Assembly: GCA_964440605.1 (NCBI GenBank)
Contig: CAYTSW010000002.1
Coordinates: forward strand, 26,203-90,202
From: CAYTSW01 sp964440605
GTDB lineage: Bacteria; Planctomycetota; Phycisphaerae; Phycisphaerales; UBA1924
Length of the DNA stretch: 64,000 nucleotides
Reading direction: 5' to 3'
In this document: positions 35,034 to 44,146 of the stretch, piece after piece
Numbering within the stretch: position 1 is the first letter of the stretch
How the letters are laid out: every line of letters begins with the position of its first letter
Made by a program: the position numbers and the translations under genes
Notes under the pieces: generated by a model
What the model saw: only the letters and a program-made list of their open reading frames with translations
What the model was told of the DNA's origin: nothing
Databases searched by the model: none

Positions 35034-36155
35034 CTACGACCGCCCCTGCCGACGCTCGGACGCGCGCTGGAGGATCTGCCGCTCCTCGTCCGTCAGCGAT
35101 TCCTCGCCGCGGGTGCGGATCTTGTCGAGGATCGCGTCGACGCGGCTCTGGTCCGGGAACGGGATCGGACCGCTGCCACCCGACGGACGACGACTAGCGC
35201 CCGATGGCCCGCTGCGCCGGAGCGGTGGGTGGCGGTCCTTCGTCCGCAGGAAGTCATCGAAAAAGTTCAGCAGCAGGTGCGGCTTGCGGATGAAGAAGAA
35301 ACCGCCGATCGCCCCCCCGATGTGCGCCGCGTCGCCCCCGGCGTTCGCACCCTCGATGATCAGGTTGAAGGCGGCGATCGCGACGAAGAGGTACGCGCCC
35401 GTGCGGATCTTCATGGGTATCACGCCGAAGACGTACATGCGCAGGTCGCCCGCGACAAACGCGCACGCCATGATGATCCCGAACACGCCAGCAGACGCCC
35501 CCACCAGCGGCACCCAGGGCGGGTTGCTCAGCCCCAATGGCAGACTCGGCGACAAAGTGCCCAACAAGTTCAACAGCAGATACAGCGCGGCTCCGCACAT
35601 ACCGCACATCAGGTAGAACGCCAGTAACAGACGCCTTGATCCGAGGTAGCGCTCCACGAGCGGGCCGAAAAAGAACAGCCCGATCATGTTCAGCGCGAGG
35701 TGCCAGAACCCGCCGTGCACAAACTGGAAGGTGACGAACCGCCAGACCTCCAGGTGCGCGATCTTGACCGTCGAGAAGAACCCGATCGATTCGAGCGGGA
35801 ACATCTCGGTGTAGAGACGCCGCCCGACCTCTTCGCCCGTGTCCATGCGGATGATCGGCTTGGAGCTGATGGAGCCGCCGTAGGCGTTGAGCACGCGGCG
35901 CGGGGCGGCCTCCACGACACGCGTGTCGGCTCCGTCGGTGGGCTTGATGAGCTGGTCGGCGAGCTGCGTATGGGCCGAAACCGCCCCTCCGATCACGAGA
36001 TCCAAAACAAATACCGCGACGTTGATGATGATCAGCCACGTCGTCGCGGTCAGCGCCGAGCGCGGCGTCAGCCGCCCGAACCCCATCGGCGTGCCGGGGG
36101 GGCGATAGCGGTTGCGATTGTCGCTCCTCATGTAGTCGCGGTCGGCAAGACCCAT
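35034..36155 (-). CDS. Rhomboid-family intramembrane serine protease
   Basis: The 373-residue protein has about six membrane helices. The rhomboid signatures are HxxxN in FVHGGFWHLALNMI, the catalytic GASAG (Ser221) and AHIGG with catalytic His278. A ~70-residue cytosolic tail follows, ending with a compact motif (about 339-370, RVDAILDKIRTRGEESLTDE...), which is also at the end of the neighbouring M50 protease. The ATG at 36155 was chosen (AAGGA about 13 nt upstream); a Met eight codons later is possible and the frame also opens upstream with TTG. Substrates are unknown. Confidence 0.9.
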   Translation of the reverse strand: MGLADRDYMRSDNRNRYRPPGTPMGFGRLTPRSALTATTWLIIINVAVFVLDLVIGGAVSAHTQLADQLIKPTDGADTRVVEAAPRRVLNAYGGSISSKPIIRMDTGEEVGRRLYTEMFPLESIGFFSTVKIAHLEVWRFVTFQFVHGGFWHLALNMIGLFFFGPLVERYLGSRRLLLAFYLMCGMCGAALYLLLNLLGTLSPSLPLGLSNPPWVPLVGASAGVFGIIMACAFVAGDLRMYVFGVIPMKIRTGAYLFVAIAAFNLIIEGANAGGDAAHIGGAIGGFFFIRKPHLLLNFFDDFLRTKDRHPPLRRSGPSGASRRPSGGSGPIPFPDQSRVDAILDKIRTRGEESLTDEERQILQRASERRQGRS

Positions 36156-36262
36156 GCGCAGGCGATCCTTCCCTCTGGCGCGTTCATCGGGTGATGCGGA
36201 ACCCGGATCGAACAATTTCGAGTCCTGAAACAGGCGAGTCTATCGCTGGTCGCGCAGCGCCG

Positions 36263-37318
36263 TCAGCCCAGCGAGCCCTCGCGGCGGGCCTTGGAGAGAC
36301 GGTCGAGGGTCCTGCGCTCCGAACGCGAGAGGCTGTTCATGCCCTCGCGGGCGATCTTCTCGAGCAGTTCGTCGAGCGTCTGCTCGTCGCGCTGGGCCTT
36401 CTCCCGCCGTTTGACCTCGCGCTTCGAGGGGCCGCGCGGCGCGTTGTGCGTGGTCGGCATCGCGCCCATGCCGGCCATGCCCGAGTGCGCAAGATCGACG
36501 TCGGCCCGCAGCCGCTGGCGCTCACCCCAGCATGTCAGCCCCCCGAAGACCCCGATGATGACCAGGAAGACGTTGCCCATTGCGAGCCCGACGACGCCGA
36601 GGAAGAGCGCACCGAAGAGGCCGATGCCCGTCGCCATTTCCATCGACTTGCGGTAGCCGTACTTCGCCCAGAGCAACTCCTGAACCATGCGCCCGCCGTC
36701 GAGCGGGAAGAACGGCAGAAACACGTTGAAGGCGAAGAGGAAGAGGTTCATGGCGTAGAGCCAGAAGGCGGCGACCTGGAGCCAGATGAGTGAGCCGCCG
36801 AAGCTTGGGTGCGAGAACTCCGCGAACGGATTGATCGGGTTGAAGAGCAGCACGTCCGGACTGACGCCGGCCGCCAGCACCAGCCCGGCGAAGATCGGCG
36901 CGAGCACCACATGCACCGCCGGGCCGCCGACGGTCGTGATGAACGCCGGTTTCCAGGCGTGCGGCGGCATACACAGGGCCAGACCGCCCCAGGGCAGCAG
37001 GACGATCCGATCCGCGATGCCCCCGACGTATCGGCAGGCGAAGCAGTGCCCGAACTCGTGGATCGTCACGATCAGGAACAAGGCTCCCATCCCGATCGCC
37101 ATCCACGCGAAGCCGACGGCGCCTTGATTGATGGAGAAGAGCGGCTGGAGGACGAGCCAGAGGATGAGGATGACATGGGCGCGGACGACGATGCCGCGCA
37201 GGCTGAAGAGCTTGATCGACCACCCTAGCGGGTTGTCGACGTTCTCGAAGACGCGCGCCAGCACGCGGCCCGGCCCCGACGGCTCGCTGCGGTTCCAGTC
37301 TCGGTCCTCGAATCCCAC
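36263..37318 (-). CDS. M50-family intramembrane metalloprotease (site-2 protease type)
   Basis: The 351-residue membrane protease carries the zinc motif HEFGH (87-91) in a helix and the third ligand in FPLDGGR (Asp207), with about six hydrophobic segments. It belongs to the smaller S2P group without PDZ domains. A basic linker (about 296-312) leads to a C-terminal motif (about 314-346, TLDELLEKIAREGMNSLSRS...) matching the rhomboid tail next door. It starts with GTG at 37318, 30 bp after the Nudix gene, and the rhomboid gene follows 107 bp later. Such enzymes cleave transmembrane regulators; the target is unknown. Confidence 0.88.
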   Translation of the reverse strand: MGFEDRDWNRSEPSGPGRVLARVFENVDNPLGWSIKLFSLRGIVVRAHVILILWLVLQPLFSINQGAVGFAWMAIGMGALFLIVTIHEFGHCFACRYVGGIADRIVLLPWGGLALCMPPHAWKPAFITTVGGPAVHVVLAPIFAGLVLAAGVSPDVLLFNPINPFAEFSHPSFGGSLIWLQVAAFWLYAMNLFLFAFNVFLPFFPLDGGRMVQELLWAKYGYRKSMEMATGIGLFGALFLGVVGLAMGNVFLVIIGVFGGLTCWGERQRLRADVDLAHSGMAGMGAMPTTHNAPRGPSKREVKRREKAQRDEQTLDELLEKIAREGMNSLSRSERRTLDRLSKARREGSLG

Positions 37319-37348
37319 GGCGGCGCCTCGGCTGTTCGGTCGCTCAGA

Positions 37349-37915
37349 TCAGGGGGTGACGGTGTCGGGCTGCAGAAATCCGGCCTGGTGCGCACGCAGG
37401 AGCGTGACGATGGACTTGGCGTCGGCCAGCTCGCCGTTGTCCATCCGTCTCAACGCCTCCTCAGCGGGCACCTCTTCGATTTGAATGTGCTCGTCGCCCT
37501 CGAGTTGCTGCCCGACGTGCGTCAGCCCAGTCGCGGCGAAGGCGTGCATCGCCTCGTCGCTCAGCCCGGGGCTGGTGAAAAAGGCCGGGCCCAGCGGGTG
37601 AACCCTCTCGGCCTTGTAGCCGGTCTCTTCGATCAGCTCGCGGCCCGCTGACTCCAGGGGCGGCTCGTTCGGTTCGAGCATCCCGGCCGGGAGTTCGAGC
37701 AGCGGCTTCTCGAGCGTGAAGCGGAAGTTGCGGATGAAGACGACGTGCTTGCGCCCCGTCTCGGGGTCCAGGCGGATGGGGCAGATGCACGCCGCCCCGG
37801 GGTGGCGGACATACTCGCGCGGGTGTTCCCGCCCGTCGTCGGCGACCAGAGTCGCGCGCACGAAGTCGAACTTCTTGCCGGTGACGAGGGTGTCGCGGTC
37901 GCTGACGTGTGGCAT
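37349..37915 (-). CDS. Nudix hydrolase, probable ADP-ribose pyrophosphatase
   Basis: A 188-residue enzyme with a perfect Nudix box: Gly, five residues, Glu, seven residues, then RELIEETGY (GMLEPNEPPLESAGRELIEE region at about 85-107). The residues after the box and the overall layout (FIRNFRFTLEKPLLELPAG) resemble ADP-ribose pyrophosphatases that cleave ADP-ribose to AMP and ribose-5-phosphate. The start at MPHVSDRD was chosen; a Met 4 codons upstream is also possible. It is divergent from mlaF with only 18 bp between starts, so their promoters must overlap the opposing genes. Confidence 0.85.
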   Translation of the reverse strand: MPHVSDRDTLVTGKKFDFVRATLVADDGREHPREYVRHPGAACICPIRLDPETGRKHVVFIRNFRFTLEKPLLELPAGMLEPNEPPLESAGRELIEETGYKAERVHPLGPAFFTSPGLSDEAMHAFAATGLTHVGQQLEGDEHIQIEEVPAEEALRRMDNGELADAKSIVTLLRAHQAGFLQPDTVTP

Positions 37916-37933
37916 GGGTGCGATCATAGGGCG

Positions 37934-38764
37934 ATGCCCCCCGCCGCCGAGCCCACCGCCGACCAGCATGCAACCGAGCGTGCGCATAAGGACGACCCGA
38001 TCGTCCGTTTCGACCGGGTCCACAAGGCGTTCGGCAAGCTGGTGGTGCTCGACGGATTAAGCCTCGACGTGCGCCGGGGTGAGACCACCGTCATCCTGGG
38101 ACCCTCGGGAACGGGAAAAAGCGTGCTGCTCAAACACATCGTGGGACTCGTCCGCCCCGACGCGGGCTCGGTGTGGTTCGACGGCTCGCGGATCGACAAG
38201 CTCAGCGAACGCCGCTTCGCCTGGGTGCGTCGGCGGGTGGGCTTCCTCTTTCAGCAGTCGGCGCTCTTCGACTCGATGACCGTCGCCGAGAATCTGGAGT
38301 TCCCGCTGCGCGAGCACACGACGCTCGACCGCGAGGCGCGGATGGAGAAGGTCGAGGCGGCGCTGGAGCGCGTCGACCTCGCCGGCATCGAGGCGCAGTA
38401 CCCTGCGCAGTTGTCCGGCGGGCAGCGCAAACGAGTGGCGCTGGCGCGGGCGATCATCCTGGAGCCCGAGTTGATCCTCTACGACGAACCCACCACCGGC
38501 CTCGACCCCATCCGGGCCGCCGAGATCGATCGGCTCATCGTCCGCCTCAAGACCGACCTGGGCGTCAGCGGCCTCGTGGTCACGCACGACCTGACCAGCG
38601 CCGAGCGCGTGGGCGATCGGATCATCCTGCTTCACAAAGGCCGCGTCGCCGCCGACGGCACGCTCGACGAGCTGCGCGACAGCGACGACGACACTGTCCA
38701 GGCCTTCCTCAGCGCCTCGGAAGAGACCCTCAAGGATGCGCCGGCGGGCGCGACGGGAGCGTAG
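37934..38764 (+). CDS. mlaF: MlaF-type ABC transporter ATPase (phospholipid trafficking)
   Basis: A 276-residue ATPase with Walker A GPSGTGKS (56-63), signature LSGGQ (160-164), Walker B ILYDEP and a D-loop typical of the Mla/Mce importer subfamily (DEPTTGLDPI). It powers lipid transfer between the outer and inner membranes together with an MlaE permease and an MlaD substrate protein. MlaD follows 5 bp later. No mlaE gene is beside it: the upstream neighbour is a divergent Nudix gene. The start at MPPAAEPT is inferred from length. Confidence 0.9.
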   Translation: MPPAAEPTADQHATERAHKDDPIVRFDRVHKAFGKLVVLDGLSLDVRRGETTVILGPSGTGKSVLLKHIVGLVRPDAGSVWFDGSRIDKLSERRFAWVRRRVGFLFQQSALFDSMTVAENLEFPLREHTTLDREARMEKVEAALERVDLAGIEAQYPAQLSGGQRKRVALARAIILEPELILYDEPTTGLDPIRAAEIDRLIVRLKTDLGVSGLVVTHDLTSAERVGDRIILLHKGRVAADGTLDELRDSDDDTVQAFLSASEETLKDAPAGATGA

Positions 38765-38769
38765 GCCTG

Positions 38770-39801
38770 ATGCACGCGCGCACGAGAGACGTCATCGTCG
38801 GCCTGACCGCGCTCTTCGGCGTCCTGGGCGTCGCGGCGATGCTGCTGATGTTCGGCGAGTTGCGTTTCCTCGATGAGGACGTGTACGAGTTCACGCTCGT
38901 CGTGCCCGACGCCGCGGGCGTCGCGCCAGGCGCCGACGTCCTGGTCAACGGCGTACCGGTGGGACGCGTGGATGCGACAACCGCGGGCCTCGACCCCGGG
39001 CTGGGCGTGGAGATCGCCGTGCTGGTCAATCGCGGCGTGCGCATCCCGCGGGAGGCCGGCGTCGCGGTGGAGCAGGGATTCCTCGACGGCGCTTCGCTGG
39101 AGTTCCGCGTGCCCGTGCGCGAAGACGGCGCCGCTCCGCTGAGCGACGACGCGTACATCCAGCAGGGCGATCGCATCCGGGCGTCGGCGGCGGGGCTGAT
39201 CGAGCAGATCGCCGGGCTGCTGGACTCGCGCCTGGAGCCGCTGGCCGAGACCGCCGAGAGCGTCAACGAACTGGCGCAGACGTACACCCGCGTCGGCGAG
39301 CGCGTCGAGGCCTTGCTCGCCGAGCGGACGGCCGCGGACGTGGACGCCGGCGCGACCCCCTCGCTCGCCAGCGCGCTCGAGCGCCTCGATACGGCGCTGG
39401 CCTCAGCCAATGTCTGGCTCGACGACGAGGGCCTGCGCGGCGAGACACGCGCCACCGTCGCCGAAGCCCGCGCGACCTTCGCTCGACTCGGCGAGGCCGC
39501 CGAACGCTGGAGCAACGCCGCGACCACCCTGACGTCGACCGCCGAGGGCATCGGCGAGGACCTCGACGAGGGAGTCATCCAGTTCCAGCGGGCGACACGC
39601 AGCCTCGGCGAGACGTTGGAGGAAGTGCGCCTCCTCGCCGCCCGAGCGAACTCGGGGGAAGGCACCTTCGGACAGCTCGTCGCCAACCCCGATCTGTATC
39701 GCAGCCTCAACGACGCCGCCCTGCGCCTCGACCGCGCGCTGCTCGAAGCGCAGCTCCTGCTCGAGCGATACCGCAAGGACGGCATCCCCATCGATTTTTA
39801 A
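38770..39801 (+). CDS. mlaD: MlaD/MCE-family lipid-transfer protein
   Basis: A 343-residue protein with one N-terminal membrane anchor (about 8-27), a single MCE domain (about 38-118, including VLVNGVPVGRVDATT) and a long helical, Ala/Glu-rich C-terminal part (about 140-335) that probably forms the hexameric needle or coiled coil. It acts in the periplasm to pass lipids between membranes with MlaF. It is 5 bp downstream of mlaF. The longer open frame upstream is the mlaF region read in another frame. Confidence 0.88.
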   Translation: MHARTRDVIVGLTALFGVLGVAAMLLMFGELRFLDEDVYEFTLVVPDAAGVAPGADVLVNGVPVGRVDATTAGLDPGLGVEIAVLVNRGVRIPREAGVAVEQGFLDGASLEFRVPVREDGAAPLSDDAYIQQGDRIRASAAGLIEQIAGLLDSRLEPLAETAESVNELAQTYTRVGERVEALLAERTAADVDAGATPSLASALERLDTALASANVWLDDEGLRGETRATVAEARATFARLGEAAERWSNAATTLTSTAEGIGEDLDEGVIQFQRATRSLGETLEEVRLLAARANSGEGTFGQLVANPDLYRSLNDAALRLDRALLEAQLLLERYRKDGIPIDF

Positions 39802-39813
39802 CGGCGCAACCGC

Positions 39814-41397
39814 GTGGCGCGACTCCCATTCGATCCGAGCAAGATGGCCGGGCCGGCGAAGCCGGGGAGTGATCGCTCCACCCCGGGCGACGACGCGTGG
39901 TCGGTCGCACAACTGTGCGCCAAGATCGGTGCCGCGTTGGAGACGGGCCTGCCGCGACGCGTACGCGTCCTCGGTGAGATCAGCAACTTCAACGACCGCA
40001 CCCATTGGTACTTCGCGCTCAAGGACGACGACGCGGTGGTGTCCTGCGTGATGTTCGCCTCGGCGGCGCGACGGAGCGACGTGCGCCCCGAGCACGGGCA
40101 GCAGGTCGTGGCGACCGGACGCGTCGAGCACTTCGCCAAGCAGGGACGCACGCAGCTGTACGTCGAACGACTCGAGCCGGTAGGCGTGGGCGCGCTCGAA
40201 GCGCGATACCAGCGCCTGGTCGAGGAACTGCGCGGGCTGGGCTACTTCGACGCCGAACGCAAGCGCACGCTGCCCATGATGCCGAGGCGGGTCGTCGTGG
40301 TGACCTCGCGCACCGGCGCGGCATTGCAGGACGTGCTCGACACGATGCGCCGACGCTGCCCGGGCGTCGGGGTGCTCGTCGCGGACGTGCGCGTGCAGGG
40401 GGACGGGGCGGCGACGGAAGTTGCGCGCACCGTCCGGGCACTGAACGATCATCGCATGACGCTGGGCATCGACGTTCTCGTCATCACGCGCGGCGGCGGT
40501 TCGCTCGAAGACCTCTGGGCCTTCAACGAGCGACCGGTCGCCGACGCCGTGCTCGCGAGCGAACTCCCCGTCGTCGCGGCGATCGGGCACGAGACCGACA
40601 CGACGATCGCGGAGCTGGTCGCCGACGTCCGCTGCGCGACGCCGACCCAGGCCGGCATGGCGGTGACGCCCGACCGCGCAGCGTTGGCGGAGCAGACCGA
40701 CCGCCAGAAGGCGCGACTGCTGACGTGCGTGCGCGGGCTCGTGCGCAGGGGGCGCGAGGGCGTGGACGGGGCGGCACGCCGCGGGGTCTTCGCCCGCGCG
40801 GCCGCGGTCCTGCTGGACGTTCGCCGGCGTGAGGTCGATCGCCGCGCACGCGACATCCGGTGGGGCGTCGCGCGCTCGATCGACGATCGGCGGCTGCGTG
40901 TCGAACGCCTCGCGGGGCGCCTCACGGCCCATCGGCCCGAAGCGGTCTACGCCCGCCGGCGCTCCCGCCTCGAACGCGCTTCGGAACAGCTCTCCCGCCT
41001 CGTGCGCCATCGTCTCCGGTCCCACGCCATCGACGCCGCTCAGCAGACGCTCGAACGGCGTATCGAGCGGCGATTACGCGCCGGCGTCTCGCGGCTGGAC
41101 GCGCTGGAGCGCGAACTCGTGCTCGTCAGCCCCGCGAGCGTGCTGTCGCGCGGTTACTCGATCACGACGCGCGCCGACGACGGCGCCGTCGTCCGCTCAA
41201 CCACCGATGCGTCAGCGGGGACCACCCTGGAGACGCGCCTCGCCGACGGCATCGTCCGCTCGCGCGTGGACGCGGGTTCAGCGGACGCATGCCCGGCCCC
41301 CGGTCCGAGCCGATTGCCTGAGCGGCCGACGCTGCCGCCACGCCAGCGCGCCAAGGGGCGGCGCAAGGACCATCGCGGCCAGATGGGCTTGTTCTGA
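39814..41397 (+). CDS. xseA: Exodeoxyribonuclease VII large subunit
   Basis: A 527-residue nuclease subunit that degrades single-stranded DNA. An N-terminal OB-fold (about 30-135) is followed by the catalytic region with TRGGGSLEDLWAFNE (GGG at 227-229) and GHETDTTIAELVADVR, then Arg-rich coiled coils (about 300-440) and the C-terminal VLSRGYSI. The last ~70 residues are extended and basic. It starts with GTG 12 bp after mlaD. The small subunit gene xseB is not next to it. Confidence 0.93.
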   Translation: MARLPFDPSKMAGPAKPGSDRSTPGDDAWSVAQLCAKIGAALETGLPRRVRVLGEISNFNDRTHWYFALKDDDAVVSCVMFASAARRSDVRPEHGQQVVATGRVEHFAKQGRTQLYVERLEPVGVGALEARYQRLVEELRGLGYFDAERKRTLPMMPRRVVVVTSRTGAALQDVLDTMRRRCPGVGVLVADVRVQGDGAATEVARTVRALNDHRMTLGIDVLVITRGGGSLEDLWAFNERPVADAVLASELPVVAAIGHETDTTIAELVADVRCATPTQAGMAVTPDRAALAEQTDRQKARLLTCVRGLVRRGREGVDGAARRGVFARAAAVLLDVRRREVDRRARDIRWGVARSIDDRRLRVERLAGRLTAHRPEAVYARRRSRLERASEQLSRLVRHRLRSHAIDAAQQTLERRIERRLRAGVSRLDALERELVLVSPASVLSRGYSITTRADDGAVVRSTTDASAGTTLETRLADGIVRSRVDAGSADACPAPGPSRLPERPTLPPRQRAKGRRKDHRGQMGLF

Positions 41398-41420
41398 CGC
41401 CCGGAGGCGACCGAGCACCG

Positions 41421-42362
41421 TCAGGCTGGCGCCGAGGGGTTGACGTCCTCGTCCGCTTCGGGCTCGTCCGACTCCATGTCTTGATCATTTGACGAGTCGT
41501 CGTGGTCGGGCTCGTCTTCGATGTGCGGGCTCCGTCGCTTCGCCTCCAGCGCCCACTCTTCGAGCGGCACATAGCGGTACAGGTCGAGCTTGCGCTCGTC
41601 CTGCTCGCCCTCGAGCCGGACGAACACGATGAACTTGTCCCACTTGCGCATGTCGAAGCCAACGAGTGTCTCGGGCGTGATGCGCAGCTCTCCCGGGCCG
41701 GTGATGGTGCATGTCTCCGGCTCGAAGCGGTACACCCGCGAGGCGTTGCGAAGGAAGATCACAAGGATGATCAGCCCGCCGCCAAACCCGACAACCACGA
41801 AGGTCCACTGCACCGGCATGTCGAAGGCGGCGAGCGGCTTGGGGACCGACTGCACCCCGCGCCACTCCTGATCAAGCGTCTGGAGCGTCGCACGCGGGTT
41901 TTCGAACACGGTCGCGCGCTCTAACTCGGTCGGCGGCTCGCCGGCGGCGTTCGCCTCGCCGATCGCTCGCAAGCTGTGCAGCCTCGAGATCGACTCCAGC
42001 CACACCCGCCGCGTTTCCTCCACGACCGATCGCTCCGAAGCCGGAGCATCGTCGAGGCGCGCCAGTTCCTCCGCAGGCGACGCAACCGAAGCGTCCGACC
42101 ACGACACACGCGGGCTCTCATCCACCGCTTTGAGATACTGGCGCAGCACAAACTTCGTGTGCAGGTTGCCGCGGTTGGGGTACAGCACCAGCGCGTCAAG
42201 CAGACCCCAGGCGCCAAGCCCGAGGAACACGACGATCACGAGACTCAGTTTGATGAGCCAGGCGGGGCGAAGGGAGGTGCGCGTCCGGCTCAGCGGGTCC
42301 ACGCCCTTGGCGCCGGTCGGCTGGTTCGGGTCCGTCACCTGCTCGGGCGTCGCATCAGTCAT
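41421..42362 (-). CDS. Hypothetical protein with two membrane helices
   Basis: A 313-residue protein with membrane segments at about 36-57 and 183-205 around a ~125-residue extracytoplasmic helical region. The cytosolic C-terminal part (about 210-270, YRFEPETCTITGPGELRITP then LVGFDMRKWDKFIVFVRL) reads like a PH-like beta domain, then a very acidic tail of Asp/Glu/Ser. No family is recognised. The start is MTDATPEQ; the frame extends 19 codons upstream. It is convergent with xseA. Confidence 0.75.
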   Translation of the reverse strand: MTDATPEQVTDPNQPTGAKGVDPLSRTRTSLRPAWLIKLSLVIVVFLGLGAWGLLDALVLYPNRGNLHTKFVLRQYLKAVDESPRVSWSDASVASPAEELARLDDAPASERSVVEETRRVWLESISRLHSLRAIGEANAAGEPPTELERATVFENPRATLQTLDQEWRGVQSVPKPLAAFDMPVQWTFVVVGFGGGLIILVIFLRNASRVYRFEPETCTITGPGELRITPETLVGFDMRKWDKFIVFVRLEGEQDERKLDLYRYVPLEEWALEAKRRSPHIEDEPDHDDSSNDQDMESDEPEADEDVNPSAPA

Positions 42363-42509
42363 GGTTGGGTGTTGCTCGCTGGTCCGGGGGAGAGGGCGGA
42401 GGAGGGAATGGCTGGGCAACGTGCCGCACCAACGTACACATCATCGACGCGCGTCGCCTCGTCCTGTGACGAGTTGCCACGCCTCGAGGTGGGGCAGCCC
42501 CCTCGGGGC

Positions 42510-42779
42510 CTAGTTGAACCAGCGCAGCAAGCGGTTGCGTGGGCGGCGGCTCAGCTCGGTGCGGGTGAAGGCGGCGTGCCACCATCCCTCGCTCCAGACG
42601 CGGCCCTCGGGCGTGAGCGAGAGGTGCCGATAGCCGCCCTCGCTGACCTTTCGGGCGGGAATGCGCGGTGCGGTCGGATGCCCGCCTCGCAGGGCGTCGG
42701 TCAGCCACACGCCGTGCTCACGCCGGGCGCGTTCACCCGCGAGCAGGACGCGTCTGCGCTGGGGTTGGAAACTCCACAC
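42510..42779 (-). CDS. Small basic hypothetical protein
   Basis: An ~89-residue Arg/Trp-rich frame (contains GGYRHLSLTPEGRVWSEGWWHAA). No ATG start exists; GTG at 42779 or TTG at 42806 would have to be used, and no ribosome site is obvious. Its composition is unlike the shadow frames around it, and no competing gene covers this stretch, so it is kept as a tentative gene. No function is proposed. Confidence 0.35.
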   Translation of the reverse strand: MWSFQPQRRRVLLAGERARREHGVWLTDALRGGHPTAPRIPARKVSEGGYRHLSLTPEGRVWSEGWWHAAFTRTELSRRPRNRLLRWFN

Positions 42780-43009
42780 GGGTTGACTATACCGCCCGAC
42801 ACCCAATCAGACACCTACAAGACACTAGACTTCGTGCTTTTCCCGTGCAGAGCGCGAACATTCGGACCGCCCCGAGCGCTTGCAAGTCGGGCCGAGCATT
42901 GGCACCGCCGTTTTGGGGTGAAACCGCTCGTAGCCGACGTCGATAGCATTCTCGGGTGACCGCCGCTTTTGGCGCTCTCGCCTCTGAAACGCCAACTTCG
43001 GAGTCCGCC

Positions 43010-43348
43010 ATGACCGCCATGACCGCCATCTGCTCTCGCAAGTCAGCTTCACGCCTTCTCGTCGCCCTTGTTTCCGCGGGCGCCCTGACCGCCGCCGGCT
43101 GCAGCAACGCCGGGGAAGGCGCGGTCACCGGAGCCGGTGCCGGTGCTCTGGCCGGGCTGATCATCGGCAGCGTCACGGGCGACGCTGGGGCCGGGGCCGC
43201 GATCGGCGCCGCCGCGGGCGGCGTGGGGGGTGCCGTCATCGGCGACCAGAACGAGAAGGCCGACCAGCGTGCCCGCGCTCGCTACCAGCACGAGCGCCGC
43301 GCCGAGTTGGAGCGTCACCGCCGCGAGCGGTACCACGACGACTGGTAA
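43010..43348 (+). CDS. Glycine-zipper lipoprotein
   Basis: A 112-residue precursor with lipobox LTAAGC (cleavage before Cys near residue 31), then a Gly/Ala-rich double glycine-zipper (VTGAGAGALAGLIIGSVTGD and GAGAAIGAAAGGVGGAVIGD), and a charged Arg/His-rich tail. It probably sits in the outer membrane like Slp/OmpA-associated glycine-zipper proteins. The ATG at 43010 follows GGAG; further Met codons nearby leave the exact start uncertain by a few residues. Confidence 0.8.
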   Translation: MTAMTAICSRKSASRLLVALVSAGALTAAGCSNAGEGAVTGAGAGALAGLIIGSVTGDAGAGAAIGAAAGGVGGAVIGDQNEKADQRARARYQHERRAELERHRRERYHDDW

Positions 43349-43426
43349 GCCCGGCATGACGCACGGCAACCACGCACACTCCCCTCCGCCGATGTGTGCT
43401 CGGGCGGTTGGGCCTCTGGCCCGCGG

Positions 43427-44095
43427 TTACTCGGCGTCCTGAGACTGGCTCGCCGCTTCTTCACACGCGGCGGCGAGCGCCTGATGGAGCTTTTCGTGTT
43501 CCGGCACGGTCCCGAGCCGCGCGTACAGATGGCCCACGCGCTGCTCCAATGACGCCGACTCGGGCACGGACGTGATCGCGGCGTCGCCCATCGCCTCGGC
43601 CGCCGCGACGAACCAGGGCATGCCCGGTGCGTCCTCGTCCTCTGGCGGCTGAACATACGCCCGCACCGTTATCGGCCCGATCATGACGATCGGCACCTGA
43701 CCCGAACGTGTCGTCGGCTCGCGCACCAGCACGAACACGGGCACTCGGGCCGCATCGGCACGCTCCCGGAGCATCCGCCCATCCGCTCCAACCAGCGGCG
43801 GGCGCGCCAGGTAGCAGCCGGGCTCGATCGACGCGCTCTCCTCGGGCAACTTCTCGATCACGCTCACGCGATCCTGCGACGCGTCGATCGCTTCCAGGCG
43901 GAGGTTTCGCCGCGCTTCCTGCAGGGGCATGACGATGCGCGCCATCCGCTCGTAGTTGTGCTCGGCGTGCGCACGTTCGAGCGCATCGAGACACAGCTCT
44001 TCGCAGCCGAAGTAGTCGCGCGCGTTGAGCGCGGCGCTCGCGCGCTCCATCAACTCGTCGATCGAAAGATTGTGCGGACGACGGGTCAAAGTCAT
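43427..44095 (-). CDS. Hypothetical TPR-like protein
   Basis: A 222-residue soluble protein. Its first ~60 residues (LMERASAALNARDYFGCEEL and following helices) look like one or two TPR-type helical hairpins; the rest has mixed strands and contains VPVFVLVREPTTRSGQVPIV. I do not recognise the family. It is 51 bp downstream of another hypothetical gene on the same strand, so the two probably form a unit. Confidence 0.7.
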   Translation of the reverse strand: MTLTRRPHNLSIDELMERASAALNARDYFGCEELCLDALERAHAEHNYERMARIVMPLQEARRNLRLEAIDASQDRVSVIEKLPEESASIEPGCYLARPPLVGADGRMLRERADAARVPVFVLVREPTTRSGQVPIVMIGPITVRAYVQPPEDEDAPGMPWFVAAAEAMGDAAITSVPESASLEQRVGHLYARLGTVPEHEKLHQALAAACEEAASQSQDAE

Positions 44096-44146
44096 GAGCC
44101 CCTCTCACGGCGGGTCTGGGCGTGGAGGGCTTGGGGAGACGGCGCA

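Noticed and set aside
33616..35616. Plus-strand open frame (666 codons) across tgt and the rhomboid gene
   Set aside because: Its translation is Arg/Pro/His-rich with no domain; the opposite strand holds the real genes.
43410..43422. Short GGGCC/GGCCC hairpin between convergent genes
   Set aside because: A 5-bp stem without a T-run is common by chance in DNA this rich in G+C.
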